In this document: one piece after another, positions 44,935 through 56,198 of the stretch
Numbering within the stretch: the stretch's first letter is position 1
Layout: each line of letters starts with the position of its first letter
Source of the DNA: Anthopleura xanthogrammica
Lineage: Eukaryota > Cnidaria > Anthozoa > Actiniaria > Actiniidae
DNA: 64,000 nucleotides
NCBI GenBank assembly: GCA_964019055.1
Contig: OZ025216.1
Location: forward strand, 10,867,914 to 10,931,913
Direction of reading: 5' to 3'
The notes under the pieces: model-generated
Databases searched by the model: none
Told to the model about the DNA's origin: nothing
The model's input: the letters and a program-made list of their open reading frames with translations, nothing else
Translations under genes and position numbers: made by a program

Positions 44935-45110
44935 AACTCACGTAATGTTTTTACGGAGGGAGGGAAACAGGAGAACACGGAGAAAACCCTCGAAGCACAG
45001 GAGAAAGCCAACAAACTCTACTCACATACGACACAGAGCCTGGCGAGACTCGAACCCGGGTAGCATTATTGATGAGGGGAGAGCGCCACCCATCAGCTTC
45101 CCCATCACAA
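44935..45110 (-). mobile_element. tRNA-derived SINE
   Basis: On the minus strand, ctgatgggtggcgctctcc (A-box-like) is followed by a good pol III B box, gggttcgagtctcg. The body is gagtttgttggctttctcc, tgcttcgagggttttctcc and ctgtttccctccctccg. The body is shared with 12660-13010 and 48880-49200. Confidence 0.8.
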
Positions 45111-45417
45111 TATTATTTTAAAGTTTTATTCGAATTTAAGAATTGACAACTATGGTCAACTATGTTTTTCTAGGTTGGTTCTGTTTTGGTTTTGTTCGCT
45201 TAGTAAAAAAAAAATATTTTGTTAATTCTTTTGTAAATAATTTTTTGACATCATTTGCTGTATGGCTTACTTTAAATTGACCGGTTGAGAATTTTGGGTA
45301 ATAGTGATATTTTGTGATATTTTTTGCCTTGGTAAATGCTAGAAAAATTATCATGCTCATTAAATTCTAATGAGGAGAAAACAAAGTAGCGAGATGGTGC
45401 TTTGGACAGGTGATCTT

Positions 45418-45545
45418 GGGCGGAATACAAATGTTGAACTTGACATGAGCCGAATCTATCATCCTTATTATCATCCCGGCATTGTTTTCAATGCGTACGG
45501 CTCATGTGAAATTCAACGTTTTACCTGAGCCTTAATTAACTAAAT
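45418..45545. repeat. Hairpin element
   Basis: aatgttgaacttgacatgagccg is mirrored by cggctcatgtgaaattcaacgtt, about 70 bp apart. MITE-like. Confidence 0.65.
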
Positions 45546-46149
45546 TTTGGTCCTCTTTTCTCTAATTTGCTGCAAGAATTAGTCAATTGTTAGAGATTTT
45601 AAACACTTTTCTTAACCAAAGCGTGTTTCATCCTCGATCCAAAACACTCCAAAGCCCTGCAGCGCTTCTTGTTTTCGACACCCACTCCTGGGAGGCTGGA
45701 TAACAGATGAAACACAGTGTGAAATATGACGGAATTCAAGAGTATTCTCTCAGCGGCAAAATATTATGTAATTCAATGTCAAAAGGTTTATTTTTAAAAG
45801 GGAAATTTTTCTCTTTTTGTTATCGCCAATTACATACCCTCATGGAAGCGAGAAACATTTGGATTACTTTTTAGAGCTTATTATTAAGAAATTTCTCCCA
45901 AGATCGGTTGGAGAGTGAAAGTGGCTGTTGTTTTGAGTAATATTTCGAAAAATACAGCGTTCAATCAACTCTTGTATAATTTTGAAAATTCGTGCAAATA
46001 TAAGACGAAATTCAGGCAACATTTGATTAAATTTGGAATTGGAAGCAGCTTCCTTATCGCAACTTTTATCTTTCGTGTTAAAGATGATCAGGATAGCGTT
46101 ATTGTACCAACTCTATACTATACAGATTTTAAGTGTAACGCCACTCGTA

Positions 46150-46360
46150 TGGAAAAACGACTTCCGGGTCCAAAACGAAAAGCAGTTTTATAAAGATTTT
46201 TTTCCTTGCTTTTTCTTCATGACAGGATTTGTTGTCCAAAGTTCTAACTGTTTCAAGTGGAGGTTAATTCATTTAGAACATTTTCCGCCTTATTTTAGCG
46301 GTTTTTGTGAGCAGTTGGACCCGGAAATACGTCACAACTTAACAGCTCTATACCCGAAAA
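46150..46360 (+). repeat. Interspersed repeat (copy 2 of 32150-32380)
   Basis: Same family as 32150-32380 in the opposite orientation. It accounts for the apparent 156-codon ORF ending near 46503. Confidence 0.8.
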
Positions 46361-46802
46361 GTTCTCGAAATTTCTTTCGTATTCATCGAGTTTTTATTGA
46401 TTATTTTGTGATAATGGTATTGACAAATGTATGCGGCAGACTGCGTGGGTGCCAAAGTTACGAAATGATCGTGAAGAGTCTGAAGACGTCAAATGTATTT
46501 TAAGAACATGTGATTTGGATAAACTGCCTCCGTGTCTCCAGAAGGGTTTTCAGTAATCCCGGGCAGTAATATGTCCCCATAAAGTCTGCTTTTACTGGAA
46601 TTCTCCGTTCTCCTCATTAATGTGACTTGCTACTCAATACCAGAATCTCGATCGAATTCTTTTTCGCAAATGTTCAAATGTTTTAACTCTTTTGAGAGGA
46701 GTTAACGTAATGACGTTGATAATGTCAACAAAACAAACTACGGCAAGGAGTCTGGTAGTATTGAAATATTGTCAATATAATCAAGATGTCAAGGTTATAC
46801 AG

Positions 46803-46952
46803 AGACGGTCGCGACAAACTAGGTTTTGGTGTACGTCAATCAAGGCGTTTCCATAACATTCCATATTAGCACATGCCCTTGAAAACTTTGTTTTCGATGT
46901 CATAAAAACACTTTAGTAATCCACCAAAATCCTAATTTTGTCGCGACCAATT
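46803..46952. repeat. Foldback element with ggtcgcgacaaa ends
   Basis: The left end acggtcgcgacaaactaggttttggtg is mirrored by caccaaaatcctaattttgtcgcgacca. About 150 bp, MITE-like. Confidence 0.75.
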
Positions 46953-47100
46953 GTACGATTCCACTCACGTGTGTTATTGAGAAGCACGGAATAAGCGAAA
47001 AGAAGAATGATCTCCCCCCTGCAAGTTGTAATTGTTTTTACTGATGAACCTGAAAATGTTTACAAATTGAGTCCCATCTTCTTTTTATAGGAATAGCAAA

Positions 47101-50100
47101 ATGTTAACTGGTGCTGTGCTGACGTCGATCGCTGTCTTTCTTCTTCATTCAACAAAATGTTCATGCTGTGAGTGTGTTAAAATGTTTTACAATTTCTTAT
47201 CTAATTTTGAACCATAACATCCTCGCCCGTGGATAGCAAATGGGGGCAAAGGAATAGATTTTTACTGAAATAGAAAATAGCTTAAATGTTGGTAACTTTT
47301 AGGGGTTATTTTGAAAAGTTCCGACAAGCATCCCCGCCCTATTAGATATGGGAGTTCCCCCTGGGACCAAGCTTTGATCCCGAAGAGGAATTGTTTTTTT
47401 TTACCTGAATTACTTTTGATCAATTATGCATCGTCTCTCAAACTGTAATAGTGTTTGGGCGCAACTAGAATAAATGAAATGAATTTCGGTCATCAGTTTA
47501 TTCCTTCATTTTTATTATTTTAATTCTTTCTCATCTTCATCATTTTTTATCTCTTTTCTTCCCTCCTTCCTTCCTTCTTCGATTCCTTCCTTCCTTCCAT
47601 TCTTTCTTTCCTTGCTTTCTTCTTTCCTTCCCTCTTTCCCCCTCTCTCCTTTTCTTCCCTCCTTTATTTTTCACGACCTCAAAAGCTGTACTTTTACTAT
47701 GCAAAAGACATGGTCCCGAGATTTGACGTATCTCACCTCTTTACAATTGCATTTCTAACAGCTACTCCTTGCCAAATGAGTACAAACATCAGTTCAAGAA
47801 CATATAGTGACACCATAGTAAACCACACCATCGTTGGACCCATCATGTCATCTATCACTGCCAAGAATGAGAGAGAATGCGAAATGGAATGTCATCTGGC
47901 TGTACCAGACTTGTGCTATTTGTTCAACTACCATCCCTCGTCTAAGGTGTGTGAGCTGCTCTACAAGGATCGTGCAGCAGAGTACAAGGTGGAGAAAAAG
48001 GATGGATCTACATTCAAGACACGAAAGGTTTCATTGAGGGTCGGGTGGGATGCATGTGGTTTCAGTGAGGGTGGAGTAGGGATTGCAAGTGGGTTCAGTG
48101 AGGGTGGGGTAGGGATGGCAAGTGGTTTCAGTGAGAGTGGGGTAGGGATGGCAAGTGGTTTCAGTGAGGGTGGGGTAGGGATTGCAAGTGGTTTCAGTGA
48201 GGGTGGGGTAGGGATTGCAAGTGGGTTCAGTGAGGGTGGGGTAGGGATGGCAAGTGGTTTCAGTGAGGGTGGGGTAGGGATGGCAAGTGGTTTCAGTGAG
48301 GGTGGGGTAGGGATGGCAAGTGGTTTCAGTGAGGGTGGGGTAGGGATTGCAAGTGGTTTCAGTGAGGGTGGGGTAGGGATTGCAAGTGGTTTCAGTGAGG
48401 GTGGGGTAGGGATGGCAAGTGGTTTCAGTGAGGGTGGGGTAGGGATGGCAAGTGGTTTTAGTGAGGGTAGTGTAAGGATGGCAATTGATTTCAGTGAGGG
48501 TTGGGCCGTGGATGGGAGTACTGATTGGTTTTGGTGAGGGTGGGGTAGGGATGGAAATTAGTTTCAGTAAGGGTAGGGTAGGGATTGATTGTGTACATAT
48601 ATCTGAATGGATGTTGATAATACCTTTCTTTTAGTGTGATTCGAACACTTGTCTCAATAGTGGTCAGTGTTATTCCCTTGGGGACAGAACAAGCAGGAAC
48701 TGTATCTGCATTCCTATGTTCAAAGGATCAAAATGCGAGCGTAAGTCTCAAACAAAACTTTTCCCCTATCATTTTGTACATCTTGAGAAAAATACTACAT
48801 GGTCCAAACTCAGCCGCACAGGTTTAGCCTTATTTGCAAGAGAACAAGTGCAGTCGGTTATGAGTTGTATTTACGGAACCAAGGCTGACGTTGTGGTAGT
48901 GCACTCACCTCTCACCTCTCACTTCTGGGGTCTCGGGTTAGATTCCTGCACTCGGCATCACATTTGGGTAGAGTTTGTTAGGTCTCTCCCTTGATGCGAG
49001 GGTTTTTCTCCGGTCGGGGTTCTCCAGTATACAGGCTTTGCACCATCACGTGATGGCAGCCATGACAGGAGGCAGGAACAATTGAATCTGGTTTAATATG
49101 ATTTACATGAGTAAGAAAAGACTCTATTGTTGTGCTTCCTGTCATGGCTGCCATCACGTGATGGAGCAAAGCCTCTATTCCTTCCTCCGAAAACCTAACA
49201 AGCTAAATTCCAATTCGATCTATAAGCTAACCATGACTTAGATTAGCCCAGACGTTTTTTCAGGGTTTGATAAAATTTGAAGGTATTTAAAGGGGGACTA
49301 GTACGAAAATCGCTCAAAATTTAATTCGGCTGAATCTTTCTTGGAATGATCTTTAAGGCTCTAATAAACACTAGATCATTTTTTTTCTTGATATTCTGAA
49401 AGGGAGGATTATATTTTTACGAATCTTTAACGGAGTCTGTGACGTCATTTACTTAACACTAAACATCGCTCCATACATTTCTTTGTAAATAACTTCTTGA
49501 TTTATTTTATTTCTATAAAGCCCAAAGGTTGGCTGAAAGACTTTACTGACGTTTATTGTGATTACAATTGATTTTTAAGTCTCTTTTTTCAGTATTGAGT
49601 ATGGAACGAGCGAATATTTTGATCACAAAATACAGGGAAATGTATAGAGCGATGTATAGTGTTGAGTAAATGACGTCACTGACTTCTTTAAAAATTCGTA
49701 AAAATATAATACTTCCCTTCGGAATATCAAGAAAAAACTTTAACCAGTGTTTATTAGACCCTTAGAGATTATTCTAGGAAAGTTTCAGCCGAATTAAATT
49801 TTGAACGATTTTCGTACTAGTCCCCCTTTAAAAGTGATTATCCCATGCAATGCTATTGTTTTTCCTTCAGTTTGCAAGGAACCTGTTTCCTCGACTAAAA
49901 CGTACCTTGATGCCATTACGAATTACGCTATCGTTGGACCTCTTCTGAAGTCCCTGACAGCCGCAAATGAGGGGCGCTGTGAGTGCGAATGTCAGTGGTA
50001 CGACCAAGCCTTGTGTTACATGTTCAACTACTATCCCTCGTCTAAGGTGTGTGAACTTTTCCACAAGGATCGTCCAGCACAATACAAGGTGGAGAAGAAG

Positions 50101-53100
50101 GAAGGAAGCACATTCAAAACTCCAAAGGTAGGTTAATTTCTGTAAAGATTAATAACACACTTTAGGAAATGTTTTCTTTTAAATTTGGTTAGTGACACAT
50201 AGCATAGCTACCTCACCGCCTGCCCTTCCACCAACCTATTCCCCTCCAATGGGCATGCGCATTACAGTGCTGGATTTATCAGTCGGTAAACACCCAAAAT
50301 GCCCTTTTCGAGAGAGGACTGGAATCTAACCCTAAACCTAACCTGTTCCTTTCTGAGCTATGGAAACAAGTGTTTTATCATATCGCTAGGTGGAATTGAT
50401 TCTAGAGTTGGTTAGGTTTAGGTTTAGATTCCAGTCCTCTCTCGAAAAGGGCATTTTGGGCTATGGAAACAAGTGCCTACCCTATCAGTCCCAAACTCTG
50501 TCATTCTGACTGCGCATGCTCGAGGAAATGACATCATCGGGCAGAATGCTGCGTCACATCCGGGAATTTAATTCGCTTGAGTGACCCGCGAAATTCAAAA
50601 TTCTATTTGAATATGAGTGATAATTACAGAGAAGCACAGTGAAGTACGCGTGCTTTTCATCATTTTTAGGCTACTATATATCGAAAGTTTCGCTAAGCAT
50701 GCGCAATAAATGTCCAGGTATTTGGGGTCGAGTGTGTAACAGATCAATTTTGCCGTCAATTTTTATCTTACAAGATACAAATAGTATTTCTTTTTCATTT
50801 CGTTCATTTAGTGCGAGGCTGATCCATGTCTCAATGGAGGAAAGTGTCTTTCGCTGGCTCAAAACATGACCAACAGCAAGTATTGTATGTGCGAAACCAT
50901 GTTCAACGGAACACTTTGCCAAAGTGAGTCATGCTTGCTTTAAAGAGATAATGTTGTATTCTGTTAATTCTTAAGTACAAAACATCTACTGCATGTATGC
51001 ATATTAGCATTCACCATTTCACATCGGAAATTGAAATTGAAATTGAAAATTCACAAGATGAACGAGCCATACTACTCGCCATCTAAGGTCTTCGCTGAAT
51101 GGTGCAGGCATTGTTTAGGTATGAATATGAAGAAATTCTTATTGTCCCACAGTTCCTTTGGGTCGTGCAATCACCGACTGCCATTCGCAGTTCGCCCCTT
51201 CAACCTTTTTTGAAATAGAAATAGTATTTTTGGTTTAAGGAGGATGTAGGATAGGGGAGAACTTGCAGTACAAAGGCAAGCAAAGAGCGCAGACAAGGTC
51301 AAACATGGTTCAAAACAGAAGTAGAATTTAGACCCAAAGTACTGAGACTAAGTGACCTGAAGCCCATTAGGGCATGGCATTTCTTGGTCAAATTGCTTTG
51401 TACAGTAGAGATTCAGTCTAATGTGGCTTTGCTTCGTCTTGGCTCTTCAATTCAAATTTCTCGTGCGGAGTCATTTTAAAATTTTACAGAAGTCTCCACA
51501 TTAGAAATTACTCCACATCCACAAATTACCGTCAACAAAGTCTGCAAAGATGATTCCTTTATCATAATCTATTTCAATCAGTGATCCTATTTACTATCTC
51601 TGCTATGTCCCGCCATTTTCTTCTTTCAGCTCCCACTTGTAACTTCCCTTCAAGTGTCTCACCATACACTAACGCCATGCTCAATTACACTATCGTTGGA
51701 TCAATACTTTGGTCCTTCAACGCCACCAACGAGTCAGCCTGTGAGTGCGCTTGCAATGAGAAGGATCAAGGTCTGTGTTACACGTTCAATTACAATCCTT
51801 CGACCAAGCTTTGTGAGCTTCTCTACAAGGACACAGCAGCGCAGTACTCGGTGGTCCAGAAGCAGGGATCCACTTTCAAGGCTAGAAAGGTTGTTGTTGC
51901 TGTCTTTTTTTTTTTTACCTAGCTCTTAAATTCGCGTGCCATCCAAACCTAACGGGCCACAAACTAGTAATATCGTTTTTTCTCGTTTTTTCCTAGTGCG
52001 ACTCAAATTCCTGTCTCAATGAGGGAAAGTGCTTTGTTCTCGGTGACCAGAAAACTAAATCCTGCCTTTGCCATCCCTTGTTCACGGGGCCTACATGTGC
52101 AAGTAAGCCACGACATTCTATATTTTGCTTTATTAAAAAAAATTTTCAACAAGCCTTTACTAAATCTTTTTTTTTTCCATCAATTTTTTCCAGTTCCTAT
52201 TTGTAAGATAGACCAACATGTCTCAGCCATTAAGTACACCACCACTATTCCTGGCTATTCCATTGCTGGTCCAGTTCTGCGGTCCTTAACAACCATAAAC
52301 GAGATGGCATGTGAATGTACCTGTCAACTAACGGCAGAAGGGTTGTGTTACATGTTCAATTATCATCCCTTGTCTAAGATGTGTGTCCTGTTCTACAAGG
52401 ATCGTACAGATGAGTACACGGTCGCCCCACAAGCAGGAATGACGTTCAAGTCACGAAAGGTACTTAATAAGCGTTTTCTTTAGTCTTGATCTACTTTTAT
52501 CAGAGAAAGAGTCATTTGTATTCTGTTTTAAAGTACCCTGTCCTTCTCCATTAAAAAAATGATGCTAAGTTAAGAGAAATTCTTGCTGCGTATGTGACGT
52601 CATGGAAGCCATGTTGGAAAAACTCCAAGGTAATCCAACATGGCAGCCAATGCGCTTCTTAATTTTTCTCGGAATACTTGCACCCTTCTCAGTTCTAGAA
52701 TGATTTCATATAAATCGTGGCACGGACTCGTTAGGGAATCGACGATATTCTTTGAAAATTTAAAGCAAAGCATGAAGATTGAGCAGTTTCATTAAGGCCC
52801 ATCGTAAGAGCCGACCACGTTTCAGTTGTGTCCTTGTCATCATGGGCATCATGTGACAAGCTGTTAGTCCACTTCCGGGATATACTTCACTTGTCACGCA
52901 CAAAGGTTTCAATGTGAGGCTCCGTGCTAAATGCGCAGTGATTTGTGATAGGAGAAAAGAACGAATTTAATTGAGCACGAAGCTTCTTACTGAAACCTTT
53001 GTGCGAGACAAGCGAAGCATATATCAAAAGTGGGCTATTAATTTAACTTTAAGCATATATGTCAATGTAGTAAGAATGCTTGGACACGGCACGACCATGC

Positions 53101-54434
53101 AAGGCGTTTTTGCTATTCACGCAAACCAGTTTCACCGTATTAATCGTCTTGTTTTCGCAGTGTGCGTCCAATCCATGCTATACCAACGGCGGTCAATGTT
53201 ATTCCCTTGGGGATCAAACCAGCAGACTCTGTTTATGTAAAGCAAACTTCAGTGGAAAGTACTGTCACGGTAAGTTTGTAGACTCATTATTAAATCGTCC
53301 TTGTTTTGCGAGGGTATCGCTCCATGTAAGGGAACCCGGAATGATGCGGGATTCCGGATTACAAAGTCAATTTTTTCGTTGATTCCGGATTCCCATAAGT
53401 GGGGCGAAGGGTAGCACTTTTAAAATAGCCAGATACTACTATTAAACCTGTGTACATCATTCCACGATATAACAGACCTTTCCCAAATTCGCTTCCAATT
53501 CAGTTTCACAATATCCGATTTTGGAAGTTGATTCATTCAAAGTCACCCACTTTATGACGAATCAAAATGACAGACACCAGAAGAAGAGTTGTCGCCAGAC
53601 CTTTCTTCTAGTAATGTCCATGATTCATGAGCTCGAGTTCCAGGGTTTGAAGGGTGAGCGCGCGTTTGGCGCCAAATTTCCTGTCAAATTCTCAAGATCT
53701 GCATACCATTTAGTCAGAAAGGTTTTTCCCCACTTAATCTGCGACATGAAACAATAGAAAATGTCACAGAAATTTTGACTTCTCTTGTCAAAATAATATG
53801 TAAATTAGAAACCTGAATTTTAGGAGGTTTGACGTATATTTCGTCCACCTTCCTGTGTCCTTGCTGCCTCGATTTACGAAGGAGAACCCATAAGTGAGGC
53901 AGCTCAATTCAATTTTTCTCGTTTTCATTCACAGTTGCCTCAAGAGGAATCAAGGTGAACACGGCCGCTGTTTGTATCGGAGCCAAAGATAACAGCTTTG
54001 GCACATTCGTCGCTCCATTCAATGGCAAAGTCAAGACGTTCAGGCTTGTTCACCTTTCGGGAGGCGTGGCTCACGTCGGTTGGCCGCTCGACTACACAGG
54101 TCTAGGAAACTGGGGCACCAATGCATATTTCATGTTGTTGTTGTTAAGGACATTTCCTATGAGGATCGAGCTTCACGTCACTCACGAAAACAATACAAGA
54201 ATCACCCCACCTCTAGGTTATCCACTCGACATGGATTACGATAGAATGGGGTACGACTTACCCGGCTTCACTAACATGAGTCCAGAGCTCATCTTTCCTG
54301 AGATTTCACCACAGATCACTGTCAGGAAAGGACAACGATTCAGGATTTGGTTTGGCCAGGATTTGACAGACAACACTGATTTTGATAATTTAGGAACAAC
54401 CTGTGCAGACGTGTATATTTATTACACGGAGTAA
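47101..54434 (+). CDS. Secreted mosaic protein: four PAN-like/EGF-like modules plus a C-terminal domain
   Basis: Ten exons: 47101-47167, 47762-48027, 48635-48740, 49871-50127, 50812-50923, 51630-51889, 51997-52102, 52194-52459, 53161-53269 and 53935-54434 (TAA). They give 2049 nt, 682 aa, with every junction in phase. Residues 1-19 are a signal peptide (LTSIAVFLLHSTKC). Then come four repeats of a PAN/apple-like domain (hallmarks YTIVG, C.C.C, LCY.FNY.P..K.C.L) and a six-Cys EGF-like domain (C.S..C.N.G.C..L.....C.C...F.G..C). Residues 517-682 form a unique C-terminal domain (VCIGAKDNSFG... to DVYIYYTE). Each PAN exon starts in phase 1 and ends in phase 0, and each EGF exon does the reverse, so the PAN-EGF pair is a symmetric 1-1 module able to duplicate. 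Such proteins act outside the cell (matrix, mucus or adhesion); the ligand is unknown. Some EGF exons differ in length by up to 6 nt. Confidence 0.92.
48058..48590 (+). repeat. 33-bp minisatellite in intron 2 of the PAN-EGF gene, open in frame with the exon
   Basis: About 12 good and two decayed copies of a 33-bp unit (ggtttcagtgagggtggggt...). Because 33 is a multiple of three the array is open in the frame of the preceding exon, encoding GFSEGGVG(I/M)AS repeats up to a TGA at 48535-48537. Confidence 0.9.
48880..49200 (+). mobile_element. tRNA-derived SINE interrupted by a foldback element
   Basis: Head gttgtggtagtgcactcacc with B-box-like gggttagattcctgc. Body gagtttgttaggtctctccc, gcgagggtttttctccgg. 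The 3' part (cttcctccgaaaacctaac, aattccaattcga) resumes after 49178, so the foldback at 49032-49178 inserted into this SINE. In intron 3 of the PAN-EGF gene. Confidence 0.75.
49032..49178. repeat. CACGTG foldback element (copy 2), nested in a SINE
   Basis: Arms aggctttgcaccatcacgtg and cacgtgatggagcaaagcct. Homologous to 29505-29676. The duplicated dinucleotide TA at the borders is compatible with a TA target site. Confidence 0.85.
49289..49830. repeat. 542-bp foldback element with long (about 200 bp) arms
   Basis: aaagggggactagtacgaaa is mirrored by tttcgtactagtcccccttt, then aaatttaattcggctga by ttcagccgaattaaattt, and gtgacgtcatttact by agtaaatgacgtcac. The arms are diverged, so the element is old. 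It ends about 40 bp before exon 4 of the PAN-EGF gene. Confidence 0.85.
50308..50462. repeat. Foldback element in PAN-EGF intron 4
   Basis: cccaaaatgcccttttcgag, agaggactggaatcta and aaacctaacc are mirrored by ggttaggttt, tagattccagtcctct and ctcgaaaagggcattttggg. Confidence 0.85.
52877..53022. repeat. Foldback element in PAN-EGF intron 8
   Basis: atacttcacttgtcacgcacaaaggtttca is mirrored by tgaaacctttgtgcgagacaagcgaagcat. About 150 bp. Confidence 0.75.
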
Positions 54435-54790
54435 CCGTGGATCATGGACTGAGCTGGCACTGACACACAAGGGGGATGGGGAGCCAAGGAGTACACGGAA
54501 TGGTGCATATACAATCCAAGCAAAATTGAACTCCATGTCACGTATGATAATAAAGTAAGGATCACACCTCCTCAAGGGTACCCATTATATATGTTTTACG
54601 ATAGAATGGGTACGATGTTCCTGGCTATAACTACAATTGCCCAGAGCTTGTCTTTCCAGAGATTACACCAATTAAGGTAACAAAGGGACAAAAATATAAT
54701 ATTTGGTTTGGACAAGATCATATGGACAACAAGGAGGGTGATAATCATGTGACAACCTGTGCAAGCGTATACATTAACTATACAGAGTAA
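54435..54790 (+). pseudogene. Decayed tandem copy of the last exon of the PAN-EGF gene
   Basis: Immediately after the stop codon the DNA again encodes the C-terminal domain: KIELHVTYDNKVRITPP, GYPLYMFYDRMG, then after a one-base loss DVPGYNYNCPELVFPEI, KVTKGQKYNIWFGQD and CASVYINYTE with a TAA at 54788-54790. The first third of the domain is missing. It is a partial duplicate of 54160-54434, now part of the 3' UTR or non-functional. A possible AATAAA is at 54549-54554. Confidence 0.85.
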
Positions 54791-55108
54791 AGTTTACTTT
54801 ATATTGGTTATTCTGAGTAGAATACTTTAGGTCTTATAACTGAGCACTGTGGAACACCATCAATCAAGGGACCATCTGTGCAAACGTATACATGCTCTAT
54901 ACGGAGTAAAGTTTACTTTATATTGGTTGTTCTGAGTAGAATATTTAAGGTCCTATAACTGAGCACTGTGGAACACCATCAATCAAGGGACCACCTGTGC
55001 AAGTGTATACGTTTACTGTACAGAGTAAAGTTTACTTTATATTGGTTGTTCTGAGTAGAATGCTTTAGGTCCTATAACTGAGCACTGTGGAACACCATCA
55101 ATCAAGGG
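54752..55108 (+). repeat. 119-bp tandem repeat, three copies, seeded by the end of the decayed exon
   Basis: Each unit begins with a version of acctgtgcaagcgtatac, runs through the old TAA (cagagtaaagtttacttta) and on to cactgtggaacaccatcaat. Units start at about 54752, 54871 and 54990. The array thus duplicated the last codons, stop and flank of the decayed exon. Confidence 0.9.
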
Positions 55109-56198
55109 ACCATCTTGATTTGATTTGCACACGCATACCAGTATAGTATATCTATACTTATGACTAGGGAGGTAAATTTTTTGCTTTAGGGTCATTTCCA
55201 CAATGAATTATTTTTTTGGGCCCCAGAACCAAGCTGTAAGGAACACCACATCAAGAATCCATAATACTAAGTCAACATATATAGGAGGTTTCACATATGC
55301 AGAAGTTCATATCTGTTATACAAAATGAGACATGACAATAAAATAGAGCACCAGAAACCATCATCACATATGCAGACAATTTTTGGTTCACACTAAAATC
55401 ATGTTATTATTAATTTCACCTACTGATACATCATTTATAGGCATTTTAAAACTTACTATTCATTATTACTTACTAATATTACTACTTGAGTACTCTGACA
55501 AAAAATTATCCCTGTTGATGATATTATTTTACGACAAAATATTTGACTTCGCAGCATAAGAATTTCAGACTTTTGATTGGAAAGAAAGTAATGAAATTCT
55601 CTCTTCACTTCCCTCCCCTCACTTCCCTAACCAAAACCTTGTTGCTAACAAACACAAGATCTTTCAAGTCAGATAATAACTAAATTGCCAGATGCATTGA
55701 CCAACATTGAAAAAATATAGAAGGTACAGTATAGCAGAGTATGTGACAGTATAGCACAATACAAGAGGTGAAATAAAGGCATACTAAGGAATATCTGCAT
55801 ATTAGAATCTGAATGAAGAAAAGTGTAGTACTCACTGTAGATAGCAATAGGAATTGTGCATCAAAGCCCACAAAGCACTCTGGGAAACTGAGTCCTGCAA
55901 AAATGGAACAGCAAAACCAACGGGAATATCAGAAAAAATTACTGTTATTTTCATCTGTTGAAATACTTACATTTCCATAGAAAATGTTGAAGGTAAAATT
56001 GTCAGATGAATTTTTTAGAGCCAAAGAAGCGTAAGGACTCAGTTTCCCATCATGCTTTGTGCTATAAATTCGAGCTCATGCACAATGGCTATTGCCGAGT
56101 CGAGTATAGCAAAGTTAAGGTAAATTAATTTAAGATCAAGGCATGCACTTTATACTACATGGCATATATATTTCATGCTTACAAGTTGAATATCAGGT
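54791..56198. other. Intergenic between PAN-EGF gene and ITPA (convergent)
   Basis: After the 119-bp array come AT-rich sequence without exons and a foldback element (55847-56098). The two flanking genes converge here, so both 3' ends lie in this stretch. Confidence 0.5.
55847..56098. repeat. Foldback element, 'tgcatcaaagctcacaaagc' family (second copy)
   Basis: Homologous along its length to 23768-24025, including gcatcaaagcccacaaagca at the left and cgagctcatgcacaatggctatt at the right. It may lie in the ITPA 3' UTR or just beyond. Confidence 0.85.

Larger units (their letters stand above)
41389..47100. other. Long intergenic region, repeats only
   Basis: No coding exon is supported in 5.7 kb. 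Contents: foldback 41868-42112, truncated foldback 42383-42515, a remnant with caaaaatcgccgcaggaatcg near 43050-43120, short tandem cagttaggatcg units at 43365-43400, a SINE fragment at about 43900-43960, a minus-strand SINE at 44935-45110, a hairpin at 45418-45545, an interspersed repeat at 46150-46360 and a foldback at 46803-46952. A probable splice acceptor (TTTTTATAG at 47082-47090) precedes the next gene, so its 5' UTR exon lies somewhere at the right end. Confidence 0.55.

Noticed and set aside
46033..46503. 156-codon plus-strand ORF
   Set aside because: Largely overlaps an interspersed repeat also present at 32150-32380, where the frame is not kept.
48028..48540. CRISPR-like array of 33-bp repeats
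   Set aside because: The units are directly adjacent with no spacers and lie in a eukaryotic intron; a minisatellite.
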